Positions 25,670 through 33,688 of a stretch of DNA of 34,043 bases are shown piece after piece. Under the pieces are notes generated by a model. The model saw nothing but the letters and a program-made list of their open reading frames with translations, had not been told where the DNA came from and did no database searches. This DNA is from Gammaproteobacteria bacterium (GTDB lineage: Bacteria > Pseudomonadota > Gammaproteobacteria > Ga0077554 > Ga007554), in assembly GCA_005240065.1 (NCBI GenBank), contig SBBG01000041.1, positions 1 through 34,043 of the forward strand. The letters are read 5' to 3'. Every line of letters begins with the position of its first letter. Within the stretch, counting starts at the first letter, position 1. The position numbers and the translations under genes were made by a program.

Positions 25670-27511
25670 TCAAATGGAATTCCAGAGCATTTCAAAATCA
25701 TTGCGTTCCGGTTTTTCCTGCGACGCAGTGGTTACGCGGGAGGACATGTTTTCCAGCAACGTGAAGCGGAATTGCGCGAACAGCCCGTTATCTTGAGTCA
25801 GTCCGGTGAGTGTGACGTGCCGGAGCGCGCCATCACTCGTTGCGCAGGTCAGTTTGTCTTCCGCTTTGAACAGGTGGGAGGGAACGATCAGCGTTGCAGC
25901 CTGGTGGATAACCTTGATTTCCGGCAGTAGCAAGCCCATTTCGTGAGCCGTGTTTTGTGCTTCTTCATCGCTGCGGCGCAGCGAGACGGCTTCGGCAATA
26001 GGGGAGATCATCTGAATGCCAAACTCCATCCGCGATTTCTTGACGTGTTTCATCCAGCGGATGACCGCCACACCCCATTCGTGCGCATTTTCCTCGTCGG
26101 CGGTGCTCACACCGATCAGCTCACCGATCTTGAATTTCGCCTCTTTCTTGTTGCCCTCCCAAGCCAGGCAGGCGCCGCCGGCGCTTTCATTGACGACTTC
26201 GCAGTTATACCTCGGATAAGCAGGAGTGGTGGCTTGGACAGCCTTTTCTTCGGCCTGTGCTTCTTTTCCGGCCTGTTGTTTTCGGAAATAATCGGTTTGA
26301 GTTGTAACATCCCATACATCCGGCGCATTCCGCTCTTCATCTCCCCTTTCTTTACCGTTCCAATTTTCCTGCGGGCCGTGAATGCCCATCACGGGGCGGC
26401 TGGTGAACTGCGCCTTGCCCTGGTTCATTGCGGATGACTCCCGGGATGTCACCGCAGAGTCGGACCTTGGGAGTGTGCCTCCGCAGGCCTGATATAGTGC
26501 ATCCATACCCAGCACGGCGATGATGCGGCTATTTTTATTCATGCGGGAGAAATGGCGCTTCATCGGCACTCCCCAGGCCGTGATCAATTTTCTCAGCAGT
26601 TCAGATGAAAGTATGGTGTTGGTTTGAGTATGGTTGTTGTTGCTCAATTCGCGCAGATGGTTGATCAAACCAGTGAGTTCCAGCAGCCGGTACAATGTCA
26701 GACGGGGATTTCTTTTTGCCGCCGGAACGGAGGTGGGTTCGTCTTTTTCAAGGTCGATTAAAAACGATTCCGGTGAAGTTTCAAGGCCGCTAACGAAACT
26801 CAATTTGGCGTAACCCGACCACTTTTCCAAGGCTGTTGCGATGATTCCGATGTCGCGTTGCGGTAAATGATAAGGATTGGCGAGCGCCAACAGCAACGCC
26901 TGCTTGTAGAGGTCGCTGATACTATGATGCGAGATCAGCGGATCTTCCTTGTCATGAATGGCGCTTTCGTGGAGTGTCTTGTTTTCGGCATAAAGATACA
27001 TCTGATGGATATCCCGCCACACCGTACTCGGGGACGACATGTAGGCTTGATATGAAGTGAGCAGCGCTTCGATCAGATATCGCATCGCATGATGCAGTAT
27101 CGGCAGCGTTTTGGCCATTGTAGGCAACGTGGAGGGATGGCTCACCAGGTTGTTGAGCGCGATCTTGTAACCATGGGCCATTTCAATCTGGAGTTCGCGT
27201 GCCAGCAAAGCGGCTTTCATGCCGGTATCGGATAACGGGAAAGAGATGCCGATATAGTGTTTCCTCAGCATATTCATGACATGCCGCAGGGGGGGGCGAA
27301 AAAGTTTCAGGATTTGGCAGCGATGTTGTACGGGTATGATGACGCGGTTTATGGAGGTCAACGCGCAGTAGATCGAGTGCGCGGTCTCGCCAGGGTTGGC
27401 CAGGGGGAGATTGTCGATCCATGCTTTGACTTTGACAGGATGTGCATCAAATGCCAATGTTTGCTGCTTTTCCGGGCACGGAGTGCTCAGATGAATGGCG
27501 GCATTTTCCAC
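25670..27511 (-). CDS. Large protein with degenerate PilZ-like C-terminal domain (paralog A)
   Basis: A 613-aa cytosolic protein without signal peptide or membrane helices. Residues about 25-330 are predicted mostly helical, with KVKAWIDNLPLANPGET at the start and ALLLALANPYHLPQRDIG near residue 200. A low-complexity linker follows (about 360-435). The C-terminal domain, with VVNESAGGACLAWEG (N441 of an NxSxxG motif) and WGVAVIRWMKHVKKSRMEFG, resembles a PilZ fold. The RxxxR half of the c-di-GMP site is not seen before it. The start is GTG at 27511, supported by GGGAGGA eight bases upstream. The neighbour at 27677-29416 is a clear paralog. I know this protein type as an uncharacterised gammaproteobacterial family; its function is not established. 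Confidence 0.8.
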   Translation of the reverse strand: MENAAIHLSTPCPEKQQTLAFDAHPVKVKAWIDNLPLANPGETAHSIYCALTSINRVIIPVQHRCQILKLFRPPLRHVMNMLRKHYIGISFPLSDTGMKAALLARELQIEMAHGYKIALNNLVSHPSTLPTMAKTLPILHHAMRYLIEALLTSYQAYMSSPSTVWRDIHQMYLYAENKTLHESAIHDKEDPLISHHSISDLYKQALLLALANPYHLPQRDIGIIATALEKWSGYAKLSFVSGLETSPESFLIDLEKDEPTSVPAAKRNPRLTLYRLLELTGLINHLRELSNNNHTQTNTILSSELLRKLITAWGVPMKRHFSRMNKNSRIIAVLGMDALYQACGGTLPRSDSAVTSRESSAMNQGKAQFTSRPVMGIHGPQENWNGKERGDEERNAPDVWDVTTQTDYFRKQQAGKEAQAEEKAVQATTPAYPRYNCEVVNESAGGACLAWEGNKKEAKFKIGELIGVSTADEENAHEWGVAVIRWMKHVKKSRMEFGIQMISPIAEAVSLRRSDEEAQNTAHEMGLLLPEIKVIHQAATLIVPSHLFKAEDKLTCATSDGALRHVTLTGLTQDNGLFAQFRFTLLENMSSRVTTASQEKPERNDFEMLWNSI

Positions 27512-27676
27512 GGCTCTGATCCTCCCGGTTGATCGTCAAGTGGTTATCCGTATTATCGGCGCGGTTTTTAAAAGCTTTAGACGAGCGGGGACAGTCAAGG
27601 AAGAGGCCGGTCTTCCTGCCAAGTGGAACCAGACTGGCAGCCTGTTATCGGCAGGTTGTGCAAGGCGAGAGATTCG
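27512..27676. other. Spacer between the tandem PilZ-like paralogs
   Basis: This 165-base gap holds the ribosome site of paralog A (GGGAGGA on the minus strand near 27520-27526) and an imperfect inverted repeat CTGCCA...TGGCAG at 27617-27641. I see no consensus promoter and no strong terminator, so read-through from B to A is possible. Confidence 0.4.
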
Positions 27677-29416
27677 CTAGAGAGAGTTCCACAACAGATC
27701 GAAACTCATGTCTTGTTCCTGCGCGGCGGGGGAAAGCATGCCATGGATGGACGCCTGGACGGGCATGAAATGAAATTGAGTGAAGTTGCGGTTGTTTTCC
27801 ATGACCTCGGTGAGTAACGCATGTTGTGTTCCGCCGGGAGTGTTGATGATGATCTGGGTGCCCGCCTGGAATGTCTTCGCCGGCATTATCAGTCTAGCGG
27901 ATGTGTTGCCGGCCTTGAGTTCAGGCAGCAGCAGGCCGGACAGCGGTGTTTCATTGGACCGATCCGCCCGGAGAGTGCGGACAAGCACCGGCTCCGCGGA
28001 AGGTGATAACATTTCAAGGCCGAATTCCAGTTCCGAGTTCGATGTGTTTTTCGTCCAGCGAATAACCGCGATGCTCCATTCGTCTATGTCTGAATCGCTG
28101 TTTTCCTGGATGGCGATCAGCTCATCGGCGTCGAAGGGCGGCTTTTTCGTATCGTTCGTTTTCCATGACAGACAGGCGCCGGCTTCACTTTCGTTGATCA
28201 CCGCGCAAATGTGCGTTGTGTAAAGCGTAGTTTTCGGCGCGGCTGTTTTTTGTTCGCGCTGTTTCTTGAAATGATCACCGCGTGATAGTACGGCGGCGGT
28301 TTTTTCTCCAGGCGCTTTTTCCGCCACGGATGCGTCCTTTTTCCTGAAGGAGTGCGCCGCATCCACCACGGAAGTTCTGCTGAGCGCATTGTAAATGGCG
28401 TCCAGCCCCGTCGTGACAACGACGTGTCCGGTTTTTCGCAGGCGCGGTAGGGACCGCCTCGAAACGATGCCCCAAGCCGAGATCAGCCAGCGCGAAAGGC
28501 CGGATGACAGTGGCGCCGGTTCAGGAGAGGGTTCGGGTGTTTCGATGGCGCTCGCGGCAAGATAGAGGCGATGGATCAGATCCGTGGTGTCGAGTGCCCG
28601 GCAGGAATCGAGGCCGCAATCCTTGTTGTTCGCCAGCGACATCGGCGGCGCGTCTTTTTCCAGGTTTATGACGAAAGATCCTGTCGCATTGTCGGGGTTG
28701 GATAGCGTGTTGAGGTGACTATGCGAAGCCAGCGTGTTGAGAGCCGTCGAGACCTCCAAGATGCCTTCCTGGGCGAGCTGGTAAGGGTTTGCCAGGGCAA
28801 GCAGCAGTGCATGTCTGTACATTTCGCTGATGCTGCGTGGCCGGCTTGCCGCATCTTCGGTGTCCGGTAATGGGCTTTCATGAAGCTTTTTCTGCTCCGT
28901 GAAGCGGTAAATCTCATGAAGATCGCGCCATAGTGTTTGCGGGCATGGCGCGTACATCAGGTAGGAAGTAAGCGCCACCTCGCTGAGATGGCGCATGGCC
29001 CGATGAAGGTGAACAAGCGTCATGCTGGCCGTGGCTTCGTTGGTCAGCAGACTGGTAGCGATGATTTTGTAACCATTGGCCATCTCCGTGTGGAGTTCGC
29101 GGACCAGATGGGCGGCCTTGAAGTTGATCTCGGCCAGCGGTAGTGGCGCGCCAAGATAATGTTTTTTCAGCTCGCCGGTAATGTGCCGTACCGGCGATTT
29201 GAACAATTCGAGAATCTGGAGCCGCGACTGGATGGCGATGCTCATCCGGTTCAGCGCCTTCAGTTCGTGATATACCAGGCGCGTGGTTTCTCCGGTATTG
29301 CTTAATGGCAGCCGTTCCAGCCATTCCTTCACCTTCGGAGGGTGAGGTTCACAGGCCAGATTCTGGGATTCCTGTTTAGGCGGAAGGTGAAGTCTCAGAT
29401 CGCAATTGTCCATCAT
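27677..29416 (-). CDS. Large protein with degenerate PilZ-like C-terminal domain (paralog B)
   Basis: A 579-aa paralog of the product of 25670-27511, sharing the same plan end to end. Shared segments include KVKEWLERLPLSNTGET, ANGYKIIATSLL, TLWRDLHEIYRF, ALLLALANPYQLAQEGI, FVINLEKDAPP and the last residues LLWNSL (LLWNSI-like ending in A). The PilZ-like motif is INESEAGACLSW (N408), followed by WSIAVIRWTKNTSNSELEFG. As in A, no RxxxR precedes it. Two ATG codons are adjacent (29416 and 29413); the ribosome site is weak. The two genes are 165 bases apart and in the same direction, so they form a tandem duplication, B upstream of A. An inverted repeat at 29494-29511 lies in the upstream region. 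Confidence 0.8.
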   Translation of the reverse strand: MMDNCDLRLHLPPKQESQNLACEPHPPKVKEWLERLPLSNTGETTRLVYHELKALNRMSIAIQSRLQILELFKSPVRHITGELKKHYLGAPLPLAEINFKAAHLVRELHTEMANGYKIIATSLLTNEATASMTLVHLHRAMRHLSEVALTSYLMYAPCPQTLWRDLHEIYRFTEQKKLHESPLPDTEDAASRPRSISEMYRHALLLALANPYQLAQEGILEVSTALNTLASHSHLNTLSNPDNATGSFVINLEKDAPPMSLANNKDCGLDSCRALDTTDLIHRLYLAASAIETPEPSPEPAPLSSGLSRWLISAWGIVSRRSLPRLRKTGHVVVTTGLDAIYNALSRTSVVDAAHSFRKKDASVAEKAPGEKTAAVLSRGDHFKKQREQKTAAPKTTLYTTHICAVINESEAGACLSWKTNDTKKPPFDADELIAIQENSDSDIDEWSIAVIRWTKNTSNSELEFGLEMLSPSAEPVLVRTLRADRSNETPLSGLLLPELKAGNTSARLIMPAKTFQAGTQIIINTPGGTQHALLTEVMENNRNFTQFHFMPVQASIHGMLSPAAQEQDMSFDLLWNSL

Positions 29417-29493
29417 GGCGAGTGTTCCGGGGTGAAAGGTTTTGTCACCACTGTATCGGCCAAGGCTGCGGGATGCTTAGCAGGATTCTTGCG

Positions 29494-29511
29494 GGAAACA
29501 GGGGTGTTTCC
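29494..29511. promoter_or_regulatory. Inverted repeat upstream of paralog B
   Basis: GGAAACA-GGGG-TGTTTCC is a perfect 7-bp dyad with a 4-base centre, about 80-95 bases before the start of the gene at 29416. Its symmetry and place fit an operator. No matching protein is known from the window. Confidence 0.35.
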
Positions 29512-29560
29512 TTGCTCCTTGTTTTAGAAAGATAATTTTCTGGGGTGAGAGCAAATCGAT

Positions 29561-29667
29561 GTGGGACGGGTTAGGCGTTCTTTTCGGCGCCGTAACCCGC
29601 CATTCGTGCCGCCAGGCACTCGTAAACAGCTTGTGTGCTTCGCACGCTTGGCGGGTTGCTAACCCGC
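29561..29667. repeat. Cluster of REP-like palindromes between epmB and paralog B
   Basis: Three nested or adjacent palindromes occur in about 107 bases. GGGTTAGGCG (29568-29577) pairs with CGCCGTAACCC (29588-29598); AACCCGCCA (29594-29602) pairs with TGGCGGGTT (29649-29657); and GCGGGTT-GCT-AACCCGC (29651-29667) is a perfect 7-bp hairpin. GTGCC-GCC-AGGCAC (29606-29619) adds another. Sequences of the type GGGTTAGGCG...CGCCGTAACCC are dispersed repeats in many proteobacteria. The last hairpin is 13 bases after the epmB stop and may stabilise or end that transcript. Confidence 0.6.
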
Positions 29668-29679
29668 TCTACATTTATT

Positions 29680-30684
29680 TTACAAGGGTAATTTGCTAGA
29701 GGCGCCGGCTTCTTCGCGGACCAGGCGCGGGACGAGATAGCCGGGCAAGTGATTGCGCAGCTCGGTCAGGAGCGTTTCGGCGCGGGATGCGCCGGTGTCG
29801 AAATGCGCGGCGCCGCGCACCTTGTCCAGCAGGTGCAGGTAATAGGGTGTGACGCCGCTGTCGAACAGGATCTCGCTCAGATCAGCGAGCGCCGCAGGGG
29901 TGTCGTTCACCCCGCGCAGCAGCACCGATTGGTTGAACAGCGTCACGCCCGCTTCGGTCAGTTTGTCCAAGGCATGGCGCACTTGATCGTCGATCTCGTT
30001 AGCGTGGTTGGTGTGGATGACCATGACCGGCTTCAGGCGTGTCTTCCCGAGCCAGCCGAGCAGTCCGTCGTCGACGCGCTCGGGCAACACCACGGGCAGA
30101 CGGCTATGGATGCGCAGCCGTTTCAGGTGCGGGATGGCGGAGAGCCGCTGCGCCAGGGGCGCCAGACGTTGATCGGTGAGCGTGAGGGGATCGCCGCCAC
30201 TCAGGATGACTTCGGTGATCGAGGAATCGCAGGCGAGATAGTTGAGCGCGGCGTCCCATTGGCCGGCGGCGGGATTGGCGTCGCCATAGGGGAAGTGCCG
30301 GCGGAAACAGTAACGGCAATGAATGGCGCAGGCTCCGGTGGCGACCAGCAGCGCGCGCCCCCGGTATTTGTGCAGCACGCCGGGAAGCGGCATGGCAGCG
30401 AGATCCCCGACCGGATCCGGACTGAATCCCGGCGCATCGTATTCTTCGTCGTGATGCGGAAATATCTGCCGCAGCAAAGGGTCGCCGGGGTCGCCCTTGC
30501 GCATCCGCGCCACATAACCGCGCGGCACACGCAGCGAGAACTGGCGGCGCGCGATGGCGCTGGGAGGAAGGATGTCCGGGGGCAGGCCCAGCCACGTTAA
30601 CAGTTCAAGAGGGTCGCTGATCGCCTCGGCCAATATTTTTTGCCACTGGGAAGGCTGCCCAGAATGGAGAGTTCGCGGTAACAT
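29680..30684 (-). CDS. epmB: EF-P-lysine (R)-beta-lysylation protein: lysine 2,3-aminomutase EpmB
   Basis: A 334-aa radical SAM and PLP enzyme that converts (S)-alpha-lysine to (R)-beta-lysine for attachment to EF-P. The iron-sulfur cluster motif is C119-x3-C123-x2-C126 ([17 protein letters not shown]). Further family segments are [38 protein letters not shown] and the probable PLP lysine region [16 protein letters not shown]. The start at 30684 ([15 protein letters not shown]) gives the usual length; an in-frame ATG 28 codons upstream lies across efp and is not credible. It diverges from efp with only 76 bases between them. Confidence 0.95.
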   Translation of the reverse strand: MLPRTLHSGQPSQWQKILAEAISDPLELLTWLGLPPDILPPSAIARRQFSLRVPRGYVARMRKGDPGDPLLRQIFPHHDEEYDAPGFSPDPVGDLAAMPLPGVLHKYRGRALLVATGACAIHCRYCFRRHFPYGDANPAAGQWDAALNYLACDSSITEVILSGGDPLTLTDQRLAPLAQRLSAIPHLKRLRIHSRLPVVLPERVDDGLLGWLGKTRLKPVMVIHTNHANEIDDQVRHALDKLTEAGVTLFNQSVLLRGVNDTPAALADLSEILFDSGVTPYYLHLLDKVRGAAHFDTGASRAETLLTELRNHLPGYLVPRLVREEAGASSKLPL

Positions 30685-30760
30685 ATGCGCACAGTTTACC
30701 CCAGTACGAAAGTTCCGGGCACCTACGTATTTACAAATACCTATTTTCAGCGAGGAAGGC

Positions 30761-31330
30761 ATGGCCACCTACAGCACCAATGAGTTCAAGTCGGGTCTCA
30801 AAATCATGATGGACGGCGATCCTTGCGCCATCTTGGAGAACGAGTTTGTCAAACCTGGCAAGGGACAGGCATTCAACCGCGTCAAATTCCGCAACCTCAA
30901 GACCGGCCGTGTCATCGAGCGCACCTTTAAGTCCGGTGATACCGTAGAAGGTGCGGATGTGGTCGATGTCGAGATGCAATATCTGTATAACGATGGGCAG
31001 CACTGGCATTTCATGGTGCCGGAAACCTTCGAACAGGTGGCCGCAGACAAATCCGCCGTGGAAGATGCCATCAAGTGGCTGAAGGAACAGGATGTCTGCG
31101 TGGTTACGCTGTGGAATGGCGTGCCTCTGAGCATCATGCCGCCGAACACCGTCACGCTCAAGGTCGTCGACACCGATCCCGGTCTGCGCGGTGACACCTC
31201 TGGCGGCGGCGGCAAGCCCGCCACCCTGGAGACGGGCGCCGTGGTGCGCGTGCCGCTGTTCGTCGAGATCGGCGACGTTCTCAAGGTGAACACTCGCACC
31301 GGCGAATATTTGTCGCGCGCCAAGGGTTGA
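30761..31330 (+). CDS. efp: Translation elongation factor P
   Basis: The 189-aa EF-P relieves ribosomes stalled on polyproline stretches. The modified residue is Lys34 in [14 protein letters not shown], the context recognised by EpmA. Three domains are recognisable: an N-terminal KOW-like one, OB domain II (with [13 protein letters not shown]), and OB domain III ending [13 protein letters not shown] 30761 is preceded by GAGGAAGG. The frame is open upstream but only this start gives the conserved [10 protein letters not shown]. Adjacent epmB and epmA supply the beta-lysylation machinery. Confidence 0.97.
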   Translation: MATYSTNEFKSGLKIMMDGDPCAILENEFVKPGKGQAFNRVKFRNLKTGRVIERTFKSGDTVEGADVVDVEMQYLYNDGQHWHFMVPETFEQVAADKSAVEDAIKWLKEQDVCVVTLWNGVPLSIMPPNTVTLKVVDTDPGLRGDTSGGGGKPATLETGAVVRVPLFVEIGDVLKVNTRTGEYLSRAKG

Positions 31331-31402
31331 TTGTTCGTTGTCTTTTGTCCAGAGTCGTTGATCCGTGTCGCATAATGAACGACTGGCCTCGGGCAACTGA
31401 CG

Positions 31403-32392
31403 ATGGACAACCCATCCTCTCGCATCGAATGGCGGCCCACCGCGACGATTGAAAACCTGCGGCTGCGCGGTCGGGTGTTGGCCTCCATTCGCGCCTTTTT
31501 CGCCGAGCGCGGCGTGTTGGAGGTGGAAACGCCGGTATTGTCGACCGCGACAGCGACCGACCCGCATCTGGACAGCCTTGTCACCCGCTATACCGGTCCC
31601 GGTGCCGCCGCCGGCCTAACCCTCTATCTTCAAACCTCCCCGGAGTTCGCCATGAAGCGCCTGCTCGCCGCAGGCAGCGGGCCTATCTACCAACTGGGCA
31701 AGGCATTCAGAAATGGCGAGGCAGGGCGGCGCCATAATCCTGAATTCACCCTGCTCGAATGGTATCGCCCGGGGTTCGATCTGCGTGCTCTGATGGACGA
31801 GGTTGAAGCGCTGATAGCGAGCCTGCTAGGCACGCCCGCCGCCGAACGTCTCAGCTATGCCGAAGCCTTTATCCGCCATGCGGGCATCGATCCGCATGCG
31901 GCAACTGCCGTCGAACTTAAACGTCTCGCCGCGCTCAAAAAACTTGGTGAATCGCTCGATCTTTCGGATGAAGACAAAGATGGCTGGCTTGATTTGCTGC
32001 TGACGCATTTGGTCGAGCCTCATCTGGGCAAGGAGCGGCCGGTATTTATTTTTGATTACCCGCCCTCGCAAGCGGCCCTGGCGCGCATCCGCCCTGGAAA
32101 TCCGTCCGTGGCGGAGCGCTTCGAGTTGTATATCGACGGCATAGAGCTGGCCAACGGTTATCATGAGCTGGGCGATGCGCGTGAACAGCGGTGCCGTTTC
32201 GAGGCGGATCGGGAAAGGCGGAGAATCGCCGGTTTGCCGGGCACCCCTATCGATGAGCGCCTGCTCGCGGCGCTTGAACATGGATTGCCGGATTGTTCCG
32301 GCGTGGCGCTGGGTATTGACCGCTTGGTCATGATCGCCGCACAGGCGCAAACGCTTAATGAAGCCATGGCGTTTCCGCTTTTGTGCGTGTAA
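31403..32392 (+). CDS. epmA: EF-P beta-lysylation protein EpmA (PoxA/GenX/YjeA)
   Basis: A 329-aa class II lysyl-tRNA synthetase paralog without anticodon-binding domain; it activates (R)-beta-lysine and transfers it to Lys34 of EF-P. Class II motif 1 lies around FFAERGVLEVETPVLS, motif 2 in QLGKAFRNGEAGRRHNPEFT and motif 3 in GVALGIDRLVMIAA. The segment LYLQTSPEFAMKRLLAAG is typical. Length equals that of known EpmA (about 325). It lies 72 bases after efp on the same strand, so all three genes of the modification pathway are within 2.8 kb. Confidence 0.96.
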   Translation: MDNPSSRIEWRPTATIENLRLRGRVLASIRAFFAERGVLEVETPVLSTATATDPHLDSLVTRYTGPGAAAGLTLYLQTSPEFAMKRLLAAGSGPIYQLGKAFRNGEAGRRHNPEFTLLEWYRPGFDLRALMDEVEALIASLLGTPAAERLSYAEAFIRHAGIDPHAATAVELKRLAALKKLGESLDLSDEDKDGWLDLLLTHLVEPHLGKERPVFIFDYPPSQAALARIRPGNPSVAERFELYIDGIELANGYHELGDAREQRCRFEADRERRRIAGLPGTPIDERLLAALEHGLPDCSGVALGIDRLVMIAAQAQTLNEAMAFPLLCV

Positions 32393-32415
32393 TGCCCCGT
32401 CAATTGTTTGTCGAA

Positions 32416-32434
32416 GTGTCGAAAAAATTTACAC
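32416..32434. promoter_or_regulatory. Candidate upstream activator dyad for a sigma-54 promoter
   Basis: GTGTCGAAAAAATTTACAC is an imperfect dyad with GTGT/ACAC ends, about 100 bases before the putative -24/-12 element at 32532-32547. This is the normal distance for an enhancer-binding protein site. Between them is an AT-rich, probably bendable tract. The activator is not identified. Confidence 0.4.
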
Positions 32435-32531
32435 CCTACCAGATATTTCTTGCTAGATAATTAGAAAGCGATCATTTGCTTATGTTGCATCTCTTTGTTT
32501 TTTTAGTTATTTATTGTTTTTTTCTGATATT

Positions 32532-32547
32532 TGGTGCGTATTTTGCA
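32532..32547 (+). promoter_or_regulatory. Putative sigma-54 (RpoN) promoter of the PilZ gene
   Basis: TGGTGCGTATTTTGCA matches the consensus TGGCACG-N4-TTGCW with exact GG-GC spacing; only two positions in the -24 element differ. Transcription would start near 32559, giving a leader of about 75 bases before the PilZ ATG at 32635. Confidence 0.6.
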
Positions 32548-32634
32548 ACCCGTTAGAGCGGGGGTGTTACGCCGAAAATCGGTACCGATGATTGGTGTTT
32601 CCAGGTTCAAACAACGAAAACGGAGGCTATTGTC

Positions 32635-32970
32635 ATGGAACGCCGCTGGGCGACGCGGACGCCCATACACGTAGATGTCGGGATTTTTTACAAGGGCGGG
32701 GAAGTCGGAGTGCGCAAGGCTCGGGACATCGGCCTGGGTGGAGTATTTCTGGAAGCCACGGAATTGTCCTTGCCGCTGGAAGCGCACGTCGAACTGATTT
32801 TCATGTTGAGGTCGGCAGGCAAGCCGATAAAACACAAAATCAGGGCCAAGGTCGTGCGTGCGACAGACGATGGCGTCGGTTTCATGTTTCGCGATTTCGA
32901 CGCGATCACTTTCCGCTCCCTGCAGGAAGTGCTGCGTTACAGGGAGCCGCCCGACGAGCATCCTCACTGA
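32635..32970 (+). CDS. PilZ domain protein, candidate c-di-GMP receptor
   Basis: A 111-aa single-domain protein. The c-di-GMP signature is present as R4-x3-R8 (RRWATRTP) and D31-x-G33-x-x-G36 (RDIGLGGVFLEA), where the usual Ser of DxSxxG is replaced by Gly. The remaining strands, including LEAHVELIFML and HKIRAKVVRATDDGVGFMFR, fit the PilZ barrel. GGAGG is 8 bases before ATG 32635. The partner is unknown; candidates in the cell include type IV pilus or exopolysaccharide machinery. The promoter region looks RpoN-dependent. It converges with the DUF3330 gene, only 17 bases apart. Confidence 0.88.
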   Translation: MERRWATRTPIHVDVGIFYKGGEVGVRKARDIGLGGVFLEATELSLPLEAHVELIFMLRSAGKPIKHKIRAKVVRATDDGVGFMFRDFDAITFRSLQEVLRYREPPDEHPH

Positions 32971-32987
32971 AAACCAGGTAAACCGTT

Positions 32988-33176
32988 TTACTTCGCCGTT
33001 TCCCTGAAAGCGTTGTGCGGCGCTTTTTTCAGCCATTTCTCGAAACATTCCGCCCCGCAGAAATAATGGACATAGTCCTCCGCCTCGCAGCTTTTGGCCG
33101 CCGAGGCGGGAATTTCTTTCAGGCAGACTTCACAGCTCAACATCCCTTCCTGTTCCGCGCTAGGTTTGGGTTGCAT
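32988..33176 (-). CDS. DUF3330 family small zinc-binding protein
   Basis: A 62-aa protein with two Cys pairs in CEVCLKEIPASAAKSCEAED and YFCGAECFEKWLKK, the DUF3330 pattern; a zinc-ribbon or TRASH-like metal site is likely. The start at 33176 has a good GAGGAG eight to nine bases upstream. The function is not known. It stands alone, converging with the PilZ gene, and no metal resistance gene is near it. Confidence 0.8.
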   Translation of the reverse strand: MQPKPSAEQEGMLSCEVCLKEIPASAAKSCEAEDYVHYFCGAECFEKWLKKAPHNAFRETAK

Positions 33177-33248
33177 GATCTACTCCTCTTGAAAAGTCCC
33201 ACATTGCCTGTGATAGTGAAAATGTTGGGTTCTTGATAGAGTTTATCA

Positions 33249-33311
33249 ATGCGTAAACTGATCGTTATCGCCGCCTTGCTGTTGGGTGCGATAGGCAAGG
33301 TGAATGATTGA
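33249..33311 (+). other. Orphan signal-peptide-like stub ORF (20 codons)
   Basis: ATG 33249 opens a 20-residue frame, MRKLIVIAALLLGAIGKVND, that looks like a signal peptide cut off by TGA. No gene continues in any frame. It may be the remnant of an exported protein gene broken when the neighbouring toxin-antitoxin segment arrived, or chance. The surrounding 33177-33336 holds nothing else I can support. Confidence 0.3.
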
Positions 33312-33336
33312 AATTGATTGCCCCATCAGCCTGCAA

Positions 33337-33645
33337 TTACTCAAAGATCGTGGCCAGTCTCGCCAGCACCTCATCCATGATGGGCGCAGGCACATTTTCC
33401 ACTTTACGGGCGTGACATGAGCCGAGATCAAGAGCGCGAGGTTGGTCACATCGGACCACACCCGTCGTGCTCGTTCCCGCTCCCATGAGCGGCACCGCAA
33501 AGCCCGCCGTGCGAGCGAAGTTTCCACCGCTGGTGATTGGCATCACTATCGGGGTTTTCGTCAGGCGATTGAAGGCGGCTGGCGACACGACCAGGACGGG
33601 GCGCGTCCCTTGTTGTTCATGTCCGGAAGCCGGATCAAGCGACAT
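33337..33645 (-). pseudogene. mazF: MazF/ChpB-type endoribonuclease toxin lacking its N-terminus
   Basis: The frame from ATG 33645 gives 102 residues beginning MSLDPASGHEQQGTRPVLVV, a mid-domain start. Complete MazF/ChpB relatives begin about 8-10 residues earlier with a strand of the type KRGEIWLV. Upstream, the same frame reads IICWLNVL after a stop with no Met, so the first strand is missing or altered. The rest is well conserved: FNRLTKTPIVMPITSGG, TTGVVRCDQPRALDL and MDEVLARLATIFE. No ribosome site precedes the ATG. Without its first strand the toxin is probably inactive or badly folded, but this is inference. Confidence 0.75.
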
Positions 33646-33688
33646 CAGAACATTGAGCCAGCAGATTATAGCGTGGACGCGATTGCGG

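Noticed and set aside
29749-30600. 283-codon plus-strand frame opposite epmB
   Set aside because: Shadow of a certain gene with the radical SAM motif on the other strand.
30731-31584. Minus-strand frames of more than 270 codons opposite efp and epmA
   Set aside because: Both plus-strand genes are certain; the antisense frames have no signals.
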